Below are positions 8,427-17,922 of a stretch of 60,917 nt of DNA, piece by piece (the stretch's first letter is position 1; each line of letters starts with the position of its first letter). Made by a program: the position numbers and the translations under genes. Below the pieces are notes generated by a model that saw nothing but the letters and a program-made list of their open reading frames with translations, had not been told where the DNA came from and ran no database searches. Source of the DNA: Clostridiales bacterium CHKCI001 (GTDB lineage Bacteria > Bacillota > Clostridia > Lachnospirales > Lachnospiraceae); the NCBI GenBank assembly GCA_900045905.1, contig FCNS01000013.1:1-60917 (forward strand), read 5' to 3'.

Positions 8427-9344
8427 TTATATAGTAATATAAAATATAAGTGCAGATAGGATGCCATGCAGCAGTTTCCAAATTATGTATAAATGAGGAG
8501 ACAAACCACTTCCATGCATAATATCTAATGTCTGCATTAGAGTGGACAGGCCTCCAAATGCTGCAAAACCACACATGAGACTTCCTTGAACTCTTATCGA
8601 AAGAGAAGTCAAACTAATTTGATGAATTCCTGTCGTCATTTCTAATGTTCCAGCAAGAAATGCTTTGAAGACGGAGGGAAGCCATGGAATGGCCTGTACA
8701 AAAGATGCCAGAATAGAAAACAGCATCATATAACATCCGACTTTGCATAGTACAGTAATCGAAGAGTGAATGGCATTGTCCAGCATATGAATGGAGAAAG
8801 AGGGAGCAGATGTGCTCTGGGCGGACAATCGTAAAGAGGGATTATGATGAGTACTTCGCATCCAAGATAATCCATTTAATAAAAGAGCAGGAAGATAAAT
8901 TGCAAGGAGGATGTTTCTTAAATATTCAGTTCCAAGATGTTGTGCGGCGATATAACCACATAAGAACATAGGGCTTGGAAAACTGATAAATGCAAGCAGA
9001 TAATTTCCCTCTGTGCGGTCGATACGTCCTAGTTCCATATAATCAATACAGGTTTTGACGCCAATTGGATAACCGCATAACATTCCGATTAATACGCAAT
9101 AGGTTCCTTCTGCACGAATGCAAAAAAGACGTTTGGTAAGTGGTTGGAGTAAAATGGTAATATAGTCGGCAGCACCAGTTTGAACGATCAGAGAAGATAA
9201 AATCATTGCTGGAAGCAATGCAGGAACGATGGACTGATACCATAACATAAGACCAGAGGATGCTCCAGCAATGCTGATGGTTGAAAACCGTATGAGAAAA
9301 AATAAAAAAATTAATAATAAGCTTCGAGTAATAAATTTTTTCAT
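8427..9344 (-). CDS. ylbJ: Sporulation integral membrane protein YlbJ
   Basis: 305 residues, many membrane helices from residue 5 onward. In Bacillus, YlbJ is a sigma-E-dependent mother-cell protein needed for spore cortex formation. The nucleoside-recognition (Gate) style pattern is visible: SIVPALLPAMILSSLI near 38-53, GMLCGYPIGVKTC near 89, SFPSPMFLCGYIA near 123 and GFAAFGGLSTLMQ near 262. ylbJ lies next to coaD in Bacillus too. A GGAG motif is seen 9 bases before the ATG. Confidence 0.9.
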   Translation of the reverse strand: MKKFITRSLLLIFLFFLIRFSTISIAGASSGLMLWYQSIVPALLPAMILSSLIVQTGAADYITILLQPLTKRLFCIRAEGTYCVLIGMLCGYPIGVKTCIDYMELGRIDRTEGNYLLAFISFPSPMFLCGYIAAQHLGTEYLRNILLAIYLPALLLNGLSWMRSTHHNPSLRLSAQSTSAPSFSIHMLDNAIHSSITVLCKVGCYMMLFSILASFVQAIPWLPSVFKAFLAGTLEMTTGIHQISLTSLSIRVQGSLMCGFAAFGGLSTLMQTLDIMHGSGLSPHLYIIWKLLHGILSALIFYITI

Positions 9345-9472
9345 AGATACTCCAGTGACAGGCTTATTGTAATGTATTCTTAAAACAAAACATCCATGAC
9401 TGATTTAGGAAATTAAGTAGGGTTTCTTAACATTTGAAGTTTATTTTACAGTTGATGGGATAGGAGGAAACA

Positions 9473-10930
9473 ATGAGAGAAATATGTAAAGACCTAAAGC
9501 CAGAATATGTATTTCGATATTTTGAAGATATCTGTCGAATTCCTCATGGTTCTGGAGATACAAAAGCGATTAGCGATTATTGTGTTCATATAGCAAAACG
9601 TTCTGGGTTGGATTATATACAAGATTCATGGAACAATGTAATCATTCGCAAACCAGCTACATTAGGATATGAAAGTGCACCAGTTGTTATGTTGCAGGGG
9701 CATTTAGATATGGTAAATGAAAAACTTAGTACAAGTAATCATGATTTTTCCAGTGATCCATTGGAGTTGACTGTGGAGGGAGAATGGCTTCATGCGAATG
9801 GCACGACACTTGGTGGGGATGATGGAATTGCAGTTGCCTATATGTTAGCGATTTTGACTGATCCAGATTTACAGCATCCAGCGTTGGAATGTGTCTTTAC
9901 TGTGGATGAGGAAACAGGATTGATTGGAGCCACAGAGATTGATTTATCGGAATGCAGAGCAAAGTATTTAATTAATTTGGATTCGGAAGAAGAAGGCGTA
10001 TTTCTTGTAAGCTGTGCGGGAGGAGTTCGTGCAGATTTAACGCTTCCAATTCAAAGAAAATCGGCGACGGGAGAAGTGGCTGAAATTATATTGGATCACT
10101 TGACAGGAGGTCATTCTGGCAATGAAATTCATAAAGAACGGGCAAATGCAGATCAATTAATGGGAAGAATGTTATTTGATGTGCTTCAGATGCAGGATGA
10201 AATGGCTTTTTCTTTAATTGAATGTGAAGGCGGAACAAAAGATAACGCAATTCCTAGAACCTGTTCTGTAAAATTAGTTTCTTGGTTGCCAAAAGAGGAT
10301 TTAGAGGAAAAATTTCATTACTGTTTTGAGATTTATAAGAAAGAATATCAATTTACAGAAAAAGAAATGGGTCTCACGATTACATGGAAGGGTCAAGAGG
10401 AAGTTTCGATATTATCGACTCAGTCCCAAGTAAAAGTGTTATTCTTGCTTCGAATGATTCCAAATGGGGTTTGCCATTGGAGTAAAGCAATCAAGCATCT
10501 TGTGGAAACCTCGTTGAATTTAGGAATTATGAAAACGGACTTTGATAGTATTACATTAGGTTTTTCCATTAGAAGCTCAGTAGAAACGAGAAAGCAAGAA
10601 TTAATGGAACAGCTTAAATTTTTAGTAGAGTTTTTAGGTGGAAGCGTTAGTTTTACTGGTAATTATCCAGGTTGGGAATATAATCCAGATTCGGTTCTCT
10701 GTGCTCTTATGACAGGAGTATGGGAAGAGATGTATGGAGCGAAACCTGAAATCAAGGCAATTCATGCTGGATTAGAGTGTGGGATTATTTCTCAAAAGAT
10801 ACCAGGAATTGATATTGTCTCCATGGGACCACAGATGGAAGATATTCATACTCCAGAAGAGCGTTTAAATATTGTATCAGTAGAAAAATGTTATAACTAT
10901 ATCATTCATGTACTAGAAAAAATGAAATAG
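9473..10930 (+). CDS. pepD: Aminoacyl-histidine dipeptidase (PepD/carnosinase-like, M20 family)
   Basis: 485 residues, full PepD length. A cytosolic zinc dipeptidase acting on Xaa-His and other dipeptides. Metal-site motifs: GHLDMV (His77, Asp79), GGDDGIA (Asp116/117), DEETG (Glu146/147), LINLDSEEEG (Asp near 172-173) and a late His in MEDIHTPEE. The lid domain lies between (HSGNEIHKERANADQLM). ATAGGAGGAAAC precedes the start. Single-gene unit. Confidence 0.95.
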   Translation: MREICKDLKPEYVFRYFEDICRIPHGSGDTKAISDYCVHIAKRSGLDYIQDSWNNVIIRKPATLGYESAPVVMLQGHLDMVNEKLSTSNHDFSSDPLELTVEGEWLHANGTTLGGDDGIAVAYMLAILTDPDLQHPALECVFTVDEETGLIGATEIDLSECRAKYLINLDSEEEGVFLVSCAGGVRADLTLPIQRKSATGEVAEIILDHLTGGHSGNEIHKERANADQLMGRMLFDVLQMQDEMAFSLIECEGGTKDNAIPRTCSVKLVSWLPKEDLEEKFHYCFEIYKKEYQFTEKEMGLTITWKGQEEVSILSTQSQVKVLFLLRMIPNGVCHWSKAIKHLVETSLNLGIMKTDFDSITLGFSIRSSVETRKQELMEQLKFLVEFLGGSVSFTGNYPGWEYNPDSVLCALMTGVWEEMYGAKPEIKAIHAGLECGIISQKIPGIDIVSMGPQMEDIHTPEERLNIVSVEKCYNYIIHVLEKMK

Positions 10931-11030
10931 TCTAAATTTTCCTTGAGGTACAAGAAAAAAGGAAGAATACAATTTTCTATTTCCCGAATAAAGAGGAAAA
11001 ATAAAAAAATATGAAAAAAATAAAAAAATA

Positions 11031-11059
11031 TTGTATTTATATAAAAAATCTGGTACAAT
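11031..11059 (+). promoter_or_regulatory. Promoter of the blaI-like gene
   Basis: TTGTAT (11031-11036), 17-bp spacer, TACAAT (11054-11059), 34 bp before the start codon. BlaI-type repressors usually bind their own promoter, but no obvious dyad was found. Confidence 0.65.
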
Positions 11060-11093
11060 TTGAGTATAGAAAGGTCTATAAAGGAGAGGAAAT

Positions 11094-11501
11094 ATGGTAG
11101 AAAACAGATTAACAAAGGTAAAAAATATGAAACGTTTAAGTGATTGCGAATTACTTGTTATGAAATGCATTTGGGATGCAGATAAAGATTTGTCTGTATT
11201 GGAGATCAAAGATGCATTAAAAGAAAAGTATGGACGCGATTATGAGCGTACTACAATTTGCACATTTGGTACACGCTTAAAAGAAAAAGGATTTGTAGAA
11301 ACTTACCGAAAAGGTCATGGATTCCGTTATCATCCATTAGTAAGTAAAGTGGATATGCGCGATATGCAAATGGAGGAGACATTAGAATTTTGGTATGACA
11401 ACTCCCCTGTAAAATTCATGGAAGCTTTTTGTAGTAATATTAAGATGACAGCCGATGAGATTAGGGAGATTAAGAACTTAATTCAGAAGGCAGAGCAGTA
11501 G
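11094..11501 (+). CDS. BlaI/MecI/CopY family winged-helix repressor
   Basis: 135 residues. The family pattern is clear: LSDCELLVMKCIWDADKDLS, then the winged helix TTICTFGTRLKEKGFVETYRKG and a helical dimerization tail. BlaI-type proteins repress beta-lactamase, copper or peptidase-sensor operons and are relieved by cleavage through a BlaR1-like sensor. No BlaR1-like peptidase or target gene sits beside it; a strong terminator isolates it. The actual target is unknown. AAGGAGAGG precedes the start; a downstream ATG (11127) is an alternative. Confidence 0.85.
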   Translation: MVENRLTKVKNMKRLSDCELLVMKCIWDADKDLSVLEIKDALKEKYGRDYERTTICTFGTRLKEKGFVETYRKGHGFRYHPLVSKVDMRDMQMEETLEFWYDNSPVKFMEAFCSNIKMTADEIREIKNLIQKAEQ

Positions 11502-11605
11502 TAATTTTTATACAAAGGAAAATAACTTTTTAACTAAAACAAAGTGGATAGGTACAAGTTGTTTTATCAAAAGCTAGTTAAATTTGAAAGATTTTTCTTA
11601 TATTT

Positions 11606-11652
11606 AAAAAGCCGCAATATCTTATTAATGATAAGATATTGCGGCTTTTTTA
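11606..11652 (+). terminator. Strong terminator after the BlaI-like gene
   Basis: A perfect stem AGCCGCAATATCTTAT / ATAAGATATTGCGGCT, flanked by A-tract and T-tract, so it should stop transcription from either side. Confidence 0.92.
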
Positions 11653-11776
11653 GGGCAAACAAAGAAAACGTGAAATCTAGAAATCGATGCAGTTGTTATT
11701 TTTCCTACTCAATAATAGAAATTTATGCTATAATAAATCTGAATCCGAAACAAAAGATAGAGGAGTGAAATTTTTT

Positions 11777-12490
11777 ATGAAAAAAGAGGAGTTTGCAGAG
11801 GGTCTCCGGGATGGGATTCCTATTTGTTTGGGATATCTTTCTGTTTCCTTTGCATACGGAATGATGGCTGTAAATAGTGGGATGCCAATCTGGTCCACGG
11901 TACTGATTTCTCTCTCCAATCTGACAAGTGCAGGACAGTTTGCAGGTACAAACTTAATTCTTGCAGGAGGAACCTTCTTGGAAATTGCAATGACCACATT
12001 TATAATTAATATTCGGTACTTTTTAATGTCACTTACAATGTCTCAAAAGGTAGAGCAAAAAATGACAATGCCACAGCGGTTAGGTATATCATTTGGAATT
12101 ACAGATGAGATTTTTGCAGTATCCATGCAGCATCCGAGAGAGTTGACGGCTTCTTATATGGCAGGACTGATTGCAACACCTGTTGCTGGATGGACAGCAG
12201 GAACATTCTTTGGAGGTGTTCTAACATCACTTATGCCGCAGATCATTTCAAATGCATTAAATATTGCATTGTATGGAATGTTTATTGCCATTATTATACC
12301 TCCAGCCAGAGAACAAAAGGCAGTATTATTTACTGTTGTATTGGCAATTATAATGAGTGTTGCGTTTACTTATGTTCCAGTATTAACTTTATTGTCAGGT
12401 GGTTGGGGAATTATTCTTATCACAATAATTGTTAGTGCAATTACAGCATGGTTGTTTCCAATGAAAGAGGAAAAGGAGGAAGTATCTTGA
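11777..12490 (+). CDS. azlC: AzlC family branched-chain amino acid exporter, large subunit
   Basis: 237 residues, about six to seven membrane helices. AzlC with AzlD forms a branched-chain amino acid (or analog) exporter in the inner membrane. Family motifs: LGYLSVSFAYGMMA near residue 18, TSAGQFAGTNLI near 53 and NIRYFLMSLTMSQ near 78. GAGGAGTG before 11777 sets the start. A TATAAT (11729-11734) lies upstream. The next gene overlaps its stop. Confidence 0.93.
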   Translation: MKKEEFAEGLRDGIPICLGYLSVSFAYGMMAVNSGMPIWSTVLISLSNLTSAGQFAGTNLILAGGTFLEIAMTTFIINIRYFLMSLTMSQKVEQKMTMPQRLGISFGITDEIFAVSMQHPRELTASYMAGLIATPVAGWTAGTFFGGVLTSLMPQIISNALNIALYGMFIAIIIPPAREQKAVLFTVVLAIIMSVAFTYVPVLTLLSGGWGIILITIIVSAITAWLFPMKEEKEEVS

Positions 12491-12798
12491 CAGTTACATA
12501 TATTCTAATTAGTATAGCGATTATGGCAGGAATGACTTATTTAATTCGAGTACTTCCAATGGCAATTTTCCGAAAGAAAATAGAAAGTCCATTTATTCGT
12601 TCCTTTTTAAATTATGTTCCTTATTCTGTATTGGCAGCCATGACATTTCCAGCAATTTTTTCTTGTACTGGTTCTGTGCCAAGTGCATGGGGAGGTTGTA
12701 TTGTGGCGATTCTGCTTGCTTACTGGAGGCGAGGACTTTTAACCGTTGCAGTTGGAGCATCCGCAGCAGTTCTTATAATACAGTTAATTGGATTTTAA
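12487..12798 (+). CDS. azlD: AzlD family branched-chain amino acid exporter, small subunit
   Basis: 103 residues, four hydrophobic helices, with the AzlD signature TYLIRVLPMAIFRKK near residue 19 and NYVPYSVLAAM near 43. I chose the TTG start at 12487, which overlaps the azlC stop (TTGA) and has AAAGGAGGAAG upstream; this implies translational coupling. It works with AzlC. Confidence 0.92.
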   Translation: MTVTYILISIAIMAGMTYLIRVLPMAIFRKKIESPFIRSFLNYVPYSVLAAMTFPAIFSCTGSVPSAWGGCIVAILLAYWRRGLLTVAVGASAAVLIIQLIGF

Positions 12799-12810
12799 AA
12801 GGTGAGAGAG

Positions 12811-13305
12811 ATGAATCTAATAGTAAGAAAATATGAAAAAGAGGACATAGAAGCAATGGTTGAAATTTGGAATGAAGTGGTTGAAGACGGCATTGCATTT
12901 CCTCAAACAGAATGTTTAAATGAAGAAAGCGGAGAGAAATTTTTTGCAGAACAATCTTATACAGGAGTCGCACAAGACGCAGAAAATGGAGAAATTGCAG
13001 GACTTTATATTCTGCATCCCAATAATATTGGAAGATGCGGACATATTTCCAATGCAAGTTATGCAGTTAAATCAGAATTTCGTGGAAATCATATAGGAGA
13101 ACGGCTTGTATGTGACTGTCAAAAAAAGGCAGAGGAATTGGGATTTCGTATTTTACAGTTTAATGCAGTGGTAAAAACGAACTTTTCTGCAAGGCATCTG
13201 TATGAAAAGCTTGAGTTTGTGCCGCTTGGAACGATTCCAGAAGGATTTTTAATGAAAGATGGACATTATGAAGATATTGTCCTATATTATTACAAATTGA
13301 GATAG
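12811..13305 (+). CDS. GNAT N-acetyltransferase (phosphinothricin-acetyltransferase-like)
   Basis: 164 residues. It opens with the typical strand-helix (LIVRKYEKEDIEAMVEIWNE) and has the acetyl-CoA binding loop FRGNHIGERLV near residue 92 and the C-terminal NFSARHLYEKLEFVPLGTIPEGF. The substrate cannot be read from sequence; the closest named group is the Pat/YncA type. The ATG at 12811 is preferred over GTG 12802 because AAGGTGAGAG lies properly before it. It follows azlD within 12 bases, so it is probably co-transcribed. Confidence 0.85.
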   Translation: MNLIVRKYEKEDIEAMVEIWNEVVEDGIAFPQTECLNEESGEKFFAEQSYTGVAQDAENGEIAGLYILHPNNIGRCGHISNASYAVKSEFRGNHIGERLVCDCQKKAEELGFRILQFNAVVKTNFSARHLYEKLEFVPLGTIPEGFLMKDGHYEDIVLYYYKLR

Positions 13306-13321
13306 AAAGGTAAGAAAAAAT

Positions 13322-14125
13322 ATGATTCGTTTTATTGCATCCGATATTGACGGTACACTTGTTCCAGATGGGGGGACCAATATTAACCCTGAACTATTTG
13401 ATTTAATTCATCAGTTAAAGAAAAAGGGAATTTATTTTGCTGCTGCAAGCGGCAGACAATACGGCAGTGTATCCAAATTATTTGCGCCAGTAAAAGATGA
13501 TATTTTTTTTATCGTAGAAAATGGGGCATTGATTCGGACTGCTTCTGAAAAAATTGTCTCAGTTCCAATGAAAAAAGAGTATGTTCACCAGATTATCCAA
13601 GAAGCAAGACAGATTCCAAATTGTGAAAGTTTACTTTGTATGGAAGATATTTCCTTGGTGGAATCCCGCGATCAGAAATTTATTGATTTTTTACGCTATG
13701 GTTATAATAATGATATTGGACAAGTGAAAGATCTATTGGCAGTAGATGGAACAGTATTAAAAGTTTCGTTATATAATGAGAATGATGCAGAAAGTTGTAT
13801 TGGACATATGATTGAACCGTGGAATCGTGTATTAAAAGCGACACTTGCTGGAAAACAATGGGTTGATTTTATGGATCCTTCGGTAAACAAAGGTGCAGCG
13901 TTGAGTTATTTACAACAATATTTAAATGTGGAGCCAGAAGAAACGATGGTATTTGGGGATCAGTTAAATGATATCGAAATGATGAAGCAGGCCAAATATA
14001 GTTTTGCTGTAGCGACAGCAAGAGAAGAAACAAAGCAGGCTGCCAGTGCGATTTGTGGTTCTTATAAAGAAGATGGAGTAATTCAAATACTTAGAAATCT
14101 AGTGGGAAAATTATCTGATTTTTAG
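13322..14125 (+). CDS. Cof-type HAD-IIB phosphatase
   Basis: 267 residues. Motif I IASDIDGTLV (nucleophile Asp8 and Asp10), motif II AAASGRQYG near 38-46, Lys near 188 and motif IV FGDQLNDIEMM near 210-220, with the large C2B cap between. These cytosolic enzymes dephosphorylate sugar phosphates, flavin or cofactor phosphates; the substrate is not readable. Co-directional with the GNAT gene, 16 bp away. Confidence 0.9.
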   Translation: MIRFIASDIDGTLVPDGGTNINPELFDLIHQLKKKGIYFAAASGRQYGSVSKLFAPVKDDIFFIVENGALIRTASEKIVSVPMKKEYVHQIIQEARQIPNCESLLCMEDISLVESRDQKFIDFLRYGYNNDIGQVKDLLAVDGTVLKVSLYNENDAESCIGHMIEPWNRVLKATLAGKQWVDFMDPSVNKGAALSYLQQYLNVEPEETMVFGDQLNDIEMMKQAKYSFAVATAREETKQAASAICGSYKEDGVIQILRNLVGKLSDF

Positions 14126-14254
14126 AAATTTTTTCGAAAAAGATCGGAGAAATTTTATAAAAATGGTAGGAAAATACAGGGTTTTATGGTATACTTAAAA
14201 GCAATGCTTTGGGGAGCATGAGAAAACTAAGTGACAGGAGGATGAAACAATTCC

Positions 14255-15061
14255 ATGAAATTAAGACTGTGGAAAGAACGGTTACACCCATATGAATTGG
14301 CGGTAAAAGAACTAGTTATGAAGCTACAATTCGTTATAAAAGAACATATGGATTGTGGTGTTTACTGCCCGATTGAAAAAGTAAACGGAAGAGTAAAGTC
14401 GATTTCCAGTATTTTATCAAAAGCAGAGCGAAAGGGGATTCCCGTAGATGAAGTATTGGATCGAATTGAAGATATTGCAGGAATTCGTATCATATGTCAG
14501 TTTGAAGAAGATATTTATCAAGTAGTGGAATATCTTCGTTCCAGAACCGATATGAAAGTTACAAGTGAAATTGACTACATTGCACATCCAAAACCAAGCG
14601 GATATCGAAGTTATCATATAGTAATTGAGTATCAAGTGCAAACAAGTTTTGAATCTTGTACGATTCCTGTAGAGATTCAAATTCGAACATTGGCCATGGA
14701 TTTTTGGGCAGTAGTAGAACATTCATTACAATATAAGTATGAAGAGAAAATTCCAGATCGAATTCGCAGGCGTCTTATGACTTCTGCGGAAGCAGTTATT
14801 TCTCTAGATGAGGAGATGACGGCGATTCGTGATGATATCAAAGAAGCCCAGACAGCATTTCATAAAAAAGCCAATCTAGTACAGGACATTATGAATAGTC
14901 TGGGAGTTTTAAGTAAAACTGTGGCGGATGAAAAATTAATTACATTACAAAATCGCTTTTTTGAATTATATAATCAGGGAAATATGGAAGAACTAAAACA
15001 GTTGCGTGATGAAGTAGATCTTCTATGTAAAATGCAGTTACAGGAAAAGCTTAATTTATAA
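14255..15061 (+). CDS. relQ: Small alarmone synthetase (RelQ/YjbM-type (p)ppGpp synthetase)
   Basis: 268 residues, a stand-alone RelA/SpoT synthetase domain with no hydrolase domain. Seen: EDIAGIRIICQFEEDIYQVV near residues 72-91, HPKPSGYRSYHIVIEY near 111-126 and VEIQIRTLAMDFWAVVEHSL near 138-157, the GTP and catalytic loop region. The C-terminal coiled coil fits RelQ-type tetramers. It makes (p)ppGpp in stress. GACAGGAGGATGAA lies ahead of the ATG. A TATACT (14190-14195) is a possible -10. Confidence 0.92.
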   Translation: MKLRLWKERLHPYELAVKELVMKLQFVIKEHMDCGVYCPIEKVNGRVKSISSILSKAERKGIPVDEVLDRIEDIAGIRIICQFEEDIYQVVEYLRSRTDMKVTSEIDYIAHPKPSGYRSYHIVIEYQVQTSFESCTIPVEIQIRTLAMDFWAVVEHSLQYKYEEKIPDRIRRRLMTSAEAVISLDEEMTAIRDDIKEAQTAFHKKANLVQDIMNSLGVLSKTVADEKLITLQNRFFELYNQGNMEELKQLRDEVDLLCKMQLQEKLNL

Positions 15062-15099
15062 AAGCATCATTTGTATAATCAAGAAGAATAGGAAAAAAT

Positions 15100-16482
15100 A
15101 TGAATTTACCAGAATTATTTCAAAATCAGATGAAACAGTTGTTGAAAGAGGAATATGAACCATATATACAAAGCTTTAAAGAAACAAGAGTTTATGGGCT
15201 GCGTGTAAATACATCCAAAATTTCAACTGAAAAATTTGAACAAATATGTCCGTTTTCTGTTCATAAAATTCCATGGATTTCCAATGGATATTATTACGAA
15301 GGAACGGAGAAACCGGCAAAACATCCTTATTATTTTGCCGGTTTATATTATTTACAGGAGCCGTCAGCAATGACACCTGCACAGTTGCTTCCAATTGAGG
15401 AAGGAGACCGTGTTTTGGATGTCTGCGCGGCTCCAGGAGGAAAAAGTACCGAATTAGCAGCAAAACTGAATGGAACAGGAGTATTGGTAAGTAACGATAT
15501 CAGTAATTCTAGGGCAAAAGCATTATTGAAAAATCTAGAACTATTTGGGATATCGAATGCATTTGTAATGAGTGAAAATCCACATAAATTAGTGGAGTAT
15601 TTTCCATTATATTTTGATAAAATTTTAATTGATGCTCCTTGTTCTGGAGAGGGAATGTTTCGGAAGGAGCCAGCAGTAATGAAAAGCTGGATCGAACATG
15701 GCAATGAGTTCTATGCAAATCTGCAAAGGGAAATTGTGACAGATGCGTTACAGATGCTTCGCCCAGGTGGTATGCTCTTATACTCCACTTGTACATTTTC
15801 TCCTATGGAAAATGAGGAAACGGTTAAGTATATGATGGAAATTTGTCCAGAACTTCGAATTGTTCCAGTGGAACAGTATTCTGGATTTTCAGAGGGGCTT
15901 GCAGCAGAAGTAAATGGCCCTGATAGCCTAAAAGAATGTGTGAGAATCTGGCCGCATAAGATGAAAGGGGAAGGACATTTTCTTGCATTATTGCAAAAGG
16001 GTGAAGGAGAACGTGCAGTTCGGAAGAAGAAAAAGGAAAAAGCAGCGAAATTCTTGGAAAAACAGCCAGAGTTGCTAGAATTTTTATCTAATATAAATAG
16101 GAAATTTGATTTATCACGGATGGAGATGCGAGGGGAAAAGGTTTTCTATGTGCCAGAATGTGATCAAAATTTGAATGGGTTACGGATTATGCGTTCAGGA
16201 CTTTTGCTTGGAGAGTGTAAGAAAAATCGGTTTGAACCAAGTCAGGCGCTTGCTATGGCACTAAAGAAAGAAGAGTATAATCAGATCGTGGATTTTTCCA
16301 GCGAAGATCCAAGAGTGATTAAATATTTAAAAGGAGAAACCTTAGAAATAGAAGATCTAACGAAACATCCACGAAAAGGATGGCAGCTGATTTGTGTTGA
16401 TGGATATCCGCTTGGATTTGCAAAAGCAAATAATACGACATTAAAAAATAAGTATCTAGCAGGATGGCGTTGGCAAGGTTAA
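15100..16482 (+). CDS. rsmF: RsmF/RsmB-like rRNA cytosine-C5 methyltransferase (NOL1/NOP2/Sun family)
   Basis: 460 residues. SAM-binding DVCAAPGGKSTE near residue 107, the PCSGEGMFRKEP cysteine near 180 and the STCTFSPMENEE catalytic cysteine near 230. The C-terminal 150 residues form a PUA-like RsmF domain (FDLSRMEMRGEKVFYVPE onward). It methylates cytosine in rRNA. The exact position modified is inferred only at family level. Confidence 0.92.
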   Translation: MNLPELFQNQMKQLLKEEYEPYIQSFKETRVYGLRVNTSKISTEKFEQICPFSVHKIPWISNGYYYEGTEKPAKHPYYFAGLYYLQEPSAMTPAQLLPIEEGDRVLDVCAAPGGKSTELAAKLNGTGVLVSNDISNSRAKALLKNLELFGISNAFVMSENPHKLVEYFPLYFDKILIDAPCSGEGMFRKEPAVMKSWIEHGNEFYANLQREIVTDALQMLRPGGMLLYSTCTFSPMENEETVKYMMEICPELRIVPVEQYSGFSEGLAAEVNGPDSLKECVRIWPHKMKGEGHFLALLQKGEGERAVRKKKKEKAAKFLEKQPELLEFLSNINRKFDLSRMEMRGEKVFYVPECDQNLNGLRIMRSGLLLGECKKNRFEPSQALAMALKKEEYNQIVDFSSEDPRVIKYLKGETLEIEDLTKHPRKGWQLICVDGYPLGFAKANNTTLKNKYLAGWRWQG

Positions 16483-16525
16483 AAAGTCACAATGGAAGAA
16501 ACAAAGAAAAGGCTTGGTGAGAATC

Positions 16526-17239
16526 ATGACAAAACTGCGTTTGGATAAATATTTAGCAGAGATGGGCTGCGGTACGAGAAGTCAAGTGAAAACTGCAATT
16601 CGAAAGGGCAGAGTAAAAGTAAATGGTGAAATAGTAAAGTCTCCAGAAAAAAAGATAGACGTTAGCACAGATCAAGTTTATTTGGACGAAACACAAATTG
16701 TCTATGTCGCAATGGAATACTATATGTTAAATAAACCAGCAGGCGTCGTATCAGCGAGAGAAGACGGAAGATATCCAACCGTTTTGGAGTTAATTGATCA
16801 AAAACAAAGAAACGATTTATTTCCAGTTGGACGGTTGGATCTGGATACAGAAGGGCTTCTTCTTATTACAAATGACGGAGCACTTTGCCATGAACTACTT
16901 TCTCCGAAAAAGCATGTGGAGAAGGTTTATTATGTGGAGGTTGAGAAAGAAATTCCGGAAAGGGCAGTGGAGCAATTCCGAGATGGAGTAGATATCGGAG
17001 AAGCAAAGCTGACGTTGCCAGCACAATTAGAAATCTTAACTTCAAAAACAGCTCGTTTAACGATTCAAGAGGGAAAATTTCATCAAGTGAAACGAATGTT
17101 TGAAGCGATTGGAACAAAGGTAGTTTATTTAAAGCGATTGTCTATGGGAAGCTTAGTTTTGGATTCATCGTTATTATGCGGACAATACCGCCCGTTAACA
17201 GAATCAGAAATTCGTGTATTAAAAGGGGAATATCTATGA
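16526..17239 (+). CDS. RsuA/RluB/RluE-type rRNA pseudouridine synthase
   Basis: 237 residues: S4 RNA-binding domain (LRLDKYLAEMGCGTRSQVK) then the catalytic domain with YYMLNKPAGVVSA near residue 68 and the active-site GRLDLDTEGLLLITNDG near 105 (Asp in RLD). ATG 16526 is chosen after GGTGAG; the longer frame to 16514 lacks a ribosome binding site. The stop overlaps the next ATG (ATGA), so it is coupled to the following HAD gene. Confidence 0.93.
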   Translation: MTKLRLDKYLAEMGCGTRSQVKTAIRKGRVKVNGEIVKSPEKKIDVSTDQVYLDETQIVYVAMEYYMLNKPAGVVSAREDGRYPTVLELIDQKQRNDLFPVGRLDLDTEGLLLITNDGALCHELLSPKKHVEKVYYVEVEKEIPERAVEQFRDGVDIGEAKLTLPAQLEILTSKTARLTIQEGKFHQVKRMFEAIGTKVVYLKRLSMGSLVLDSSLLCGQYRPLTESEIRVLKGEYL

Positions 17240-17892
17240 AAATAAAAGGAGTTATCTTTGATTTAGATGGTACGCTTGTAGATTCTATGTGGATGTGGAA
17301 ACAAATTGATGTCGAATTTCTTGGACGATATGGATTGGAAGTACCACAGGATTTGGAACGAATTATAGAAGGAATGAGTTTTTCAGAAACAGCGATCTAT
17401 TTTAAAGATCGCTTTCAACTTCCAATGACATTGGAAGAAATTAAGCATACATGGAATCAGATGGCGTTTGATAAGTATTCAAATGAAGTAAAATTAAAAC
17501 CAGGAGCAAGTGAATTTTTAGAATATTTGAGTCAAAATGGAATTGCCATGGGAATTGCAACAAGTAATTCGAGACAGTTGGTAGATGCGGTTACAAAAGC
17601 ACTTCATATTCAGAATTATTTTGGATCGATTACAACTGCATGCGAGGTAAAAGCAGGAAAACCTGCACCAGATATTTATTATAAAGTATCTGAGGACTTA
17701 AATATTAGACCAGATTGTTGTGTTGTATTTGAGGACGTTCCCGCTGGAATCTTGGCTGGAAAGCGAGCAGGTATGAAGGTCTATGCAGTAGAAGATGAGT
17801 TTTCTAAAGATCTGAAAAATGAAAAATTAAAATTGGCAGATGGGTATGTGAAAGATTATCGAGAATTAATCAAGGAGTGGGAGCTGACATAA
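17236..17892 (+). CDS. HAD-superfamily phosphatase, beta-phosphoglucomutase-like
   Basis: 218 residues. Motif I VIFDLDGTLVDSM (Asp9, Asp11), motif II IATSNSRQLV near 110, Lys near 142 and motif IV VFEDVPAGILAGKRAGM near 165. It has a helical C1 cap. Candidate activities are sugar-phosphate or nucleotide phosphatase. The start overlaps the upstream stop by four bases with AAAAGGGGAA ahead. Confidence 0.9.
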   Translation: MKIKGVIFDLDGTLVDSMWMWKQIDVEFLGRYGLEVPQDLERIIEGMSFSETAIYFKDRFQLPMTLEEIKHTWNQMAFDKYSNEVKLKPGASEFLEYLSQNGIAMGIATSNSRQLVDAVTKALHIQNYFGSITTACEVKAGKPAPDIYYKVSEDLNIRPDCCVVFEDVPAGILAGKRAGMKVYAVEDEFSKDLKNEKLKLADGYVKDYRELIKEWELT

Positions 17893-17922
17893 TAAAGACA
17901 GAGTAAATTATTTCAGGCAGCA

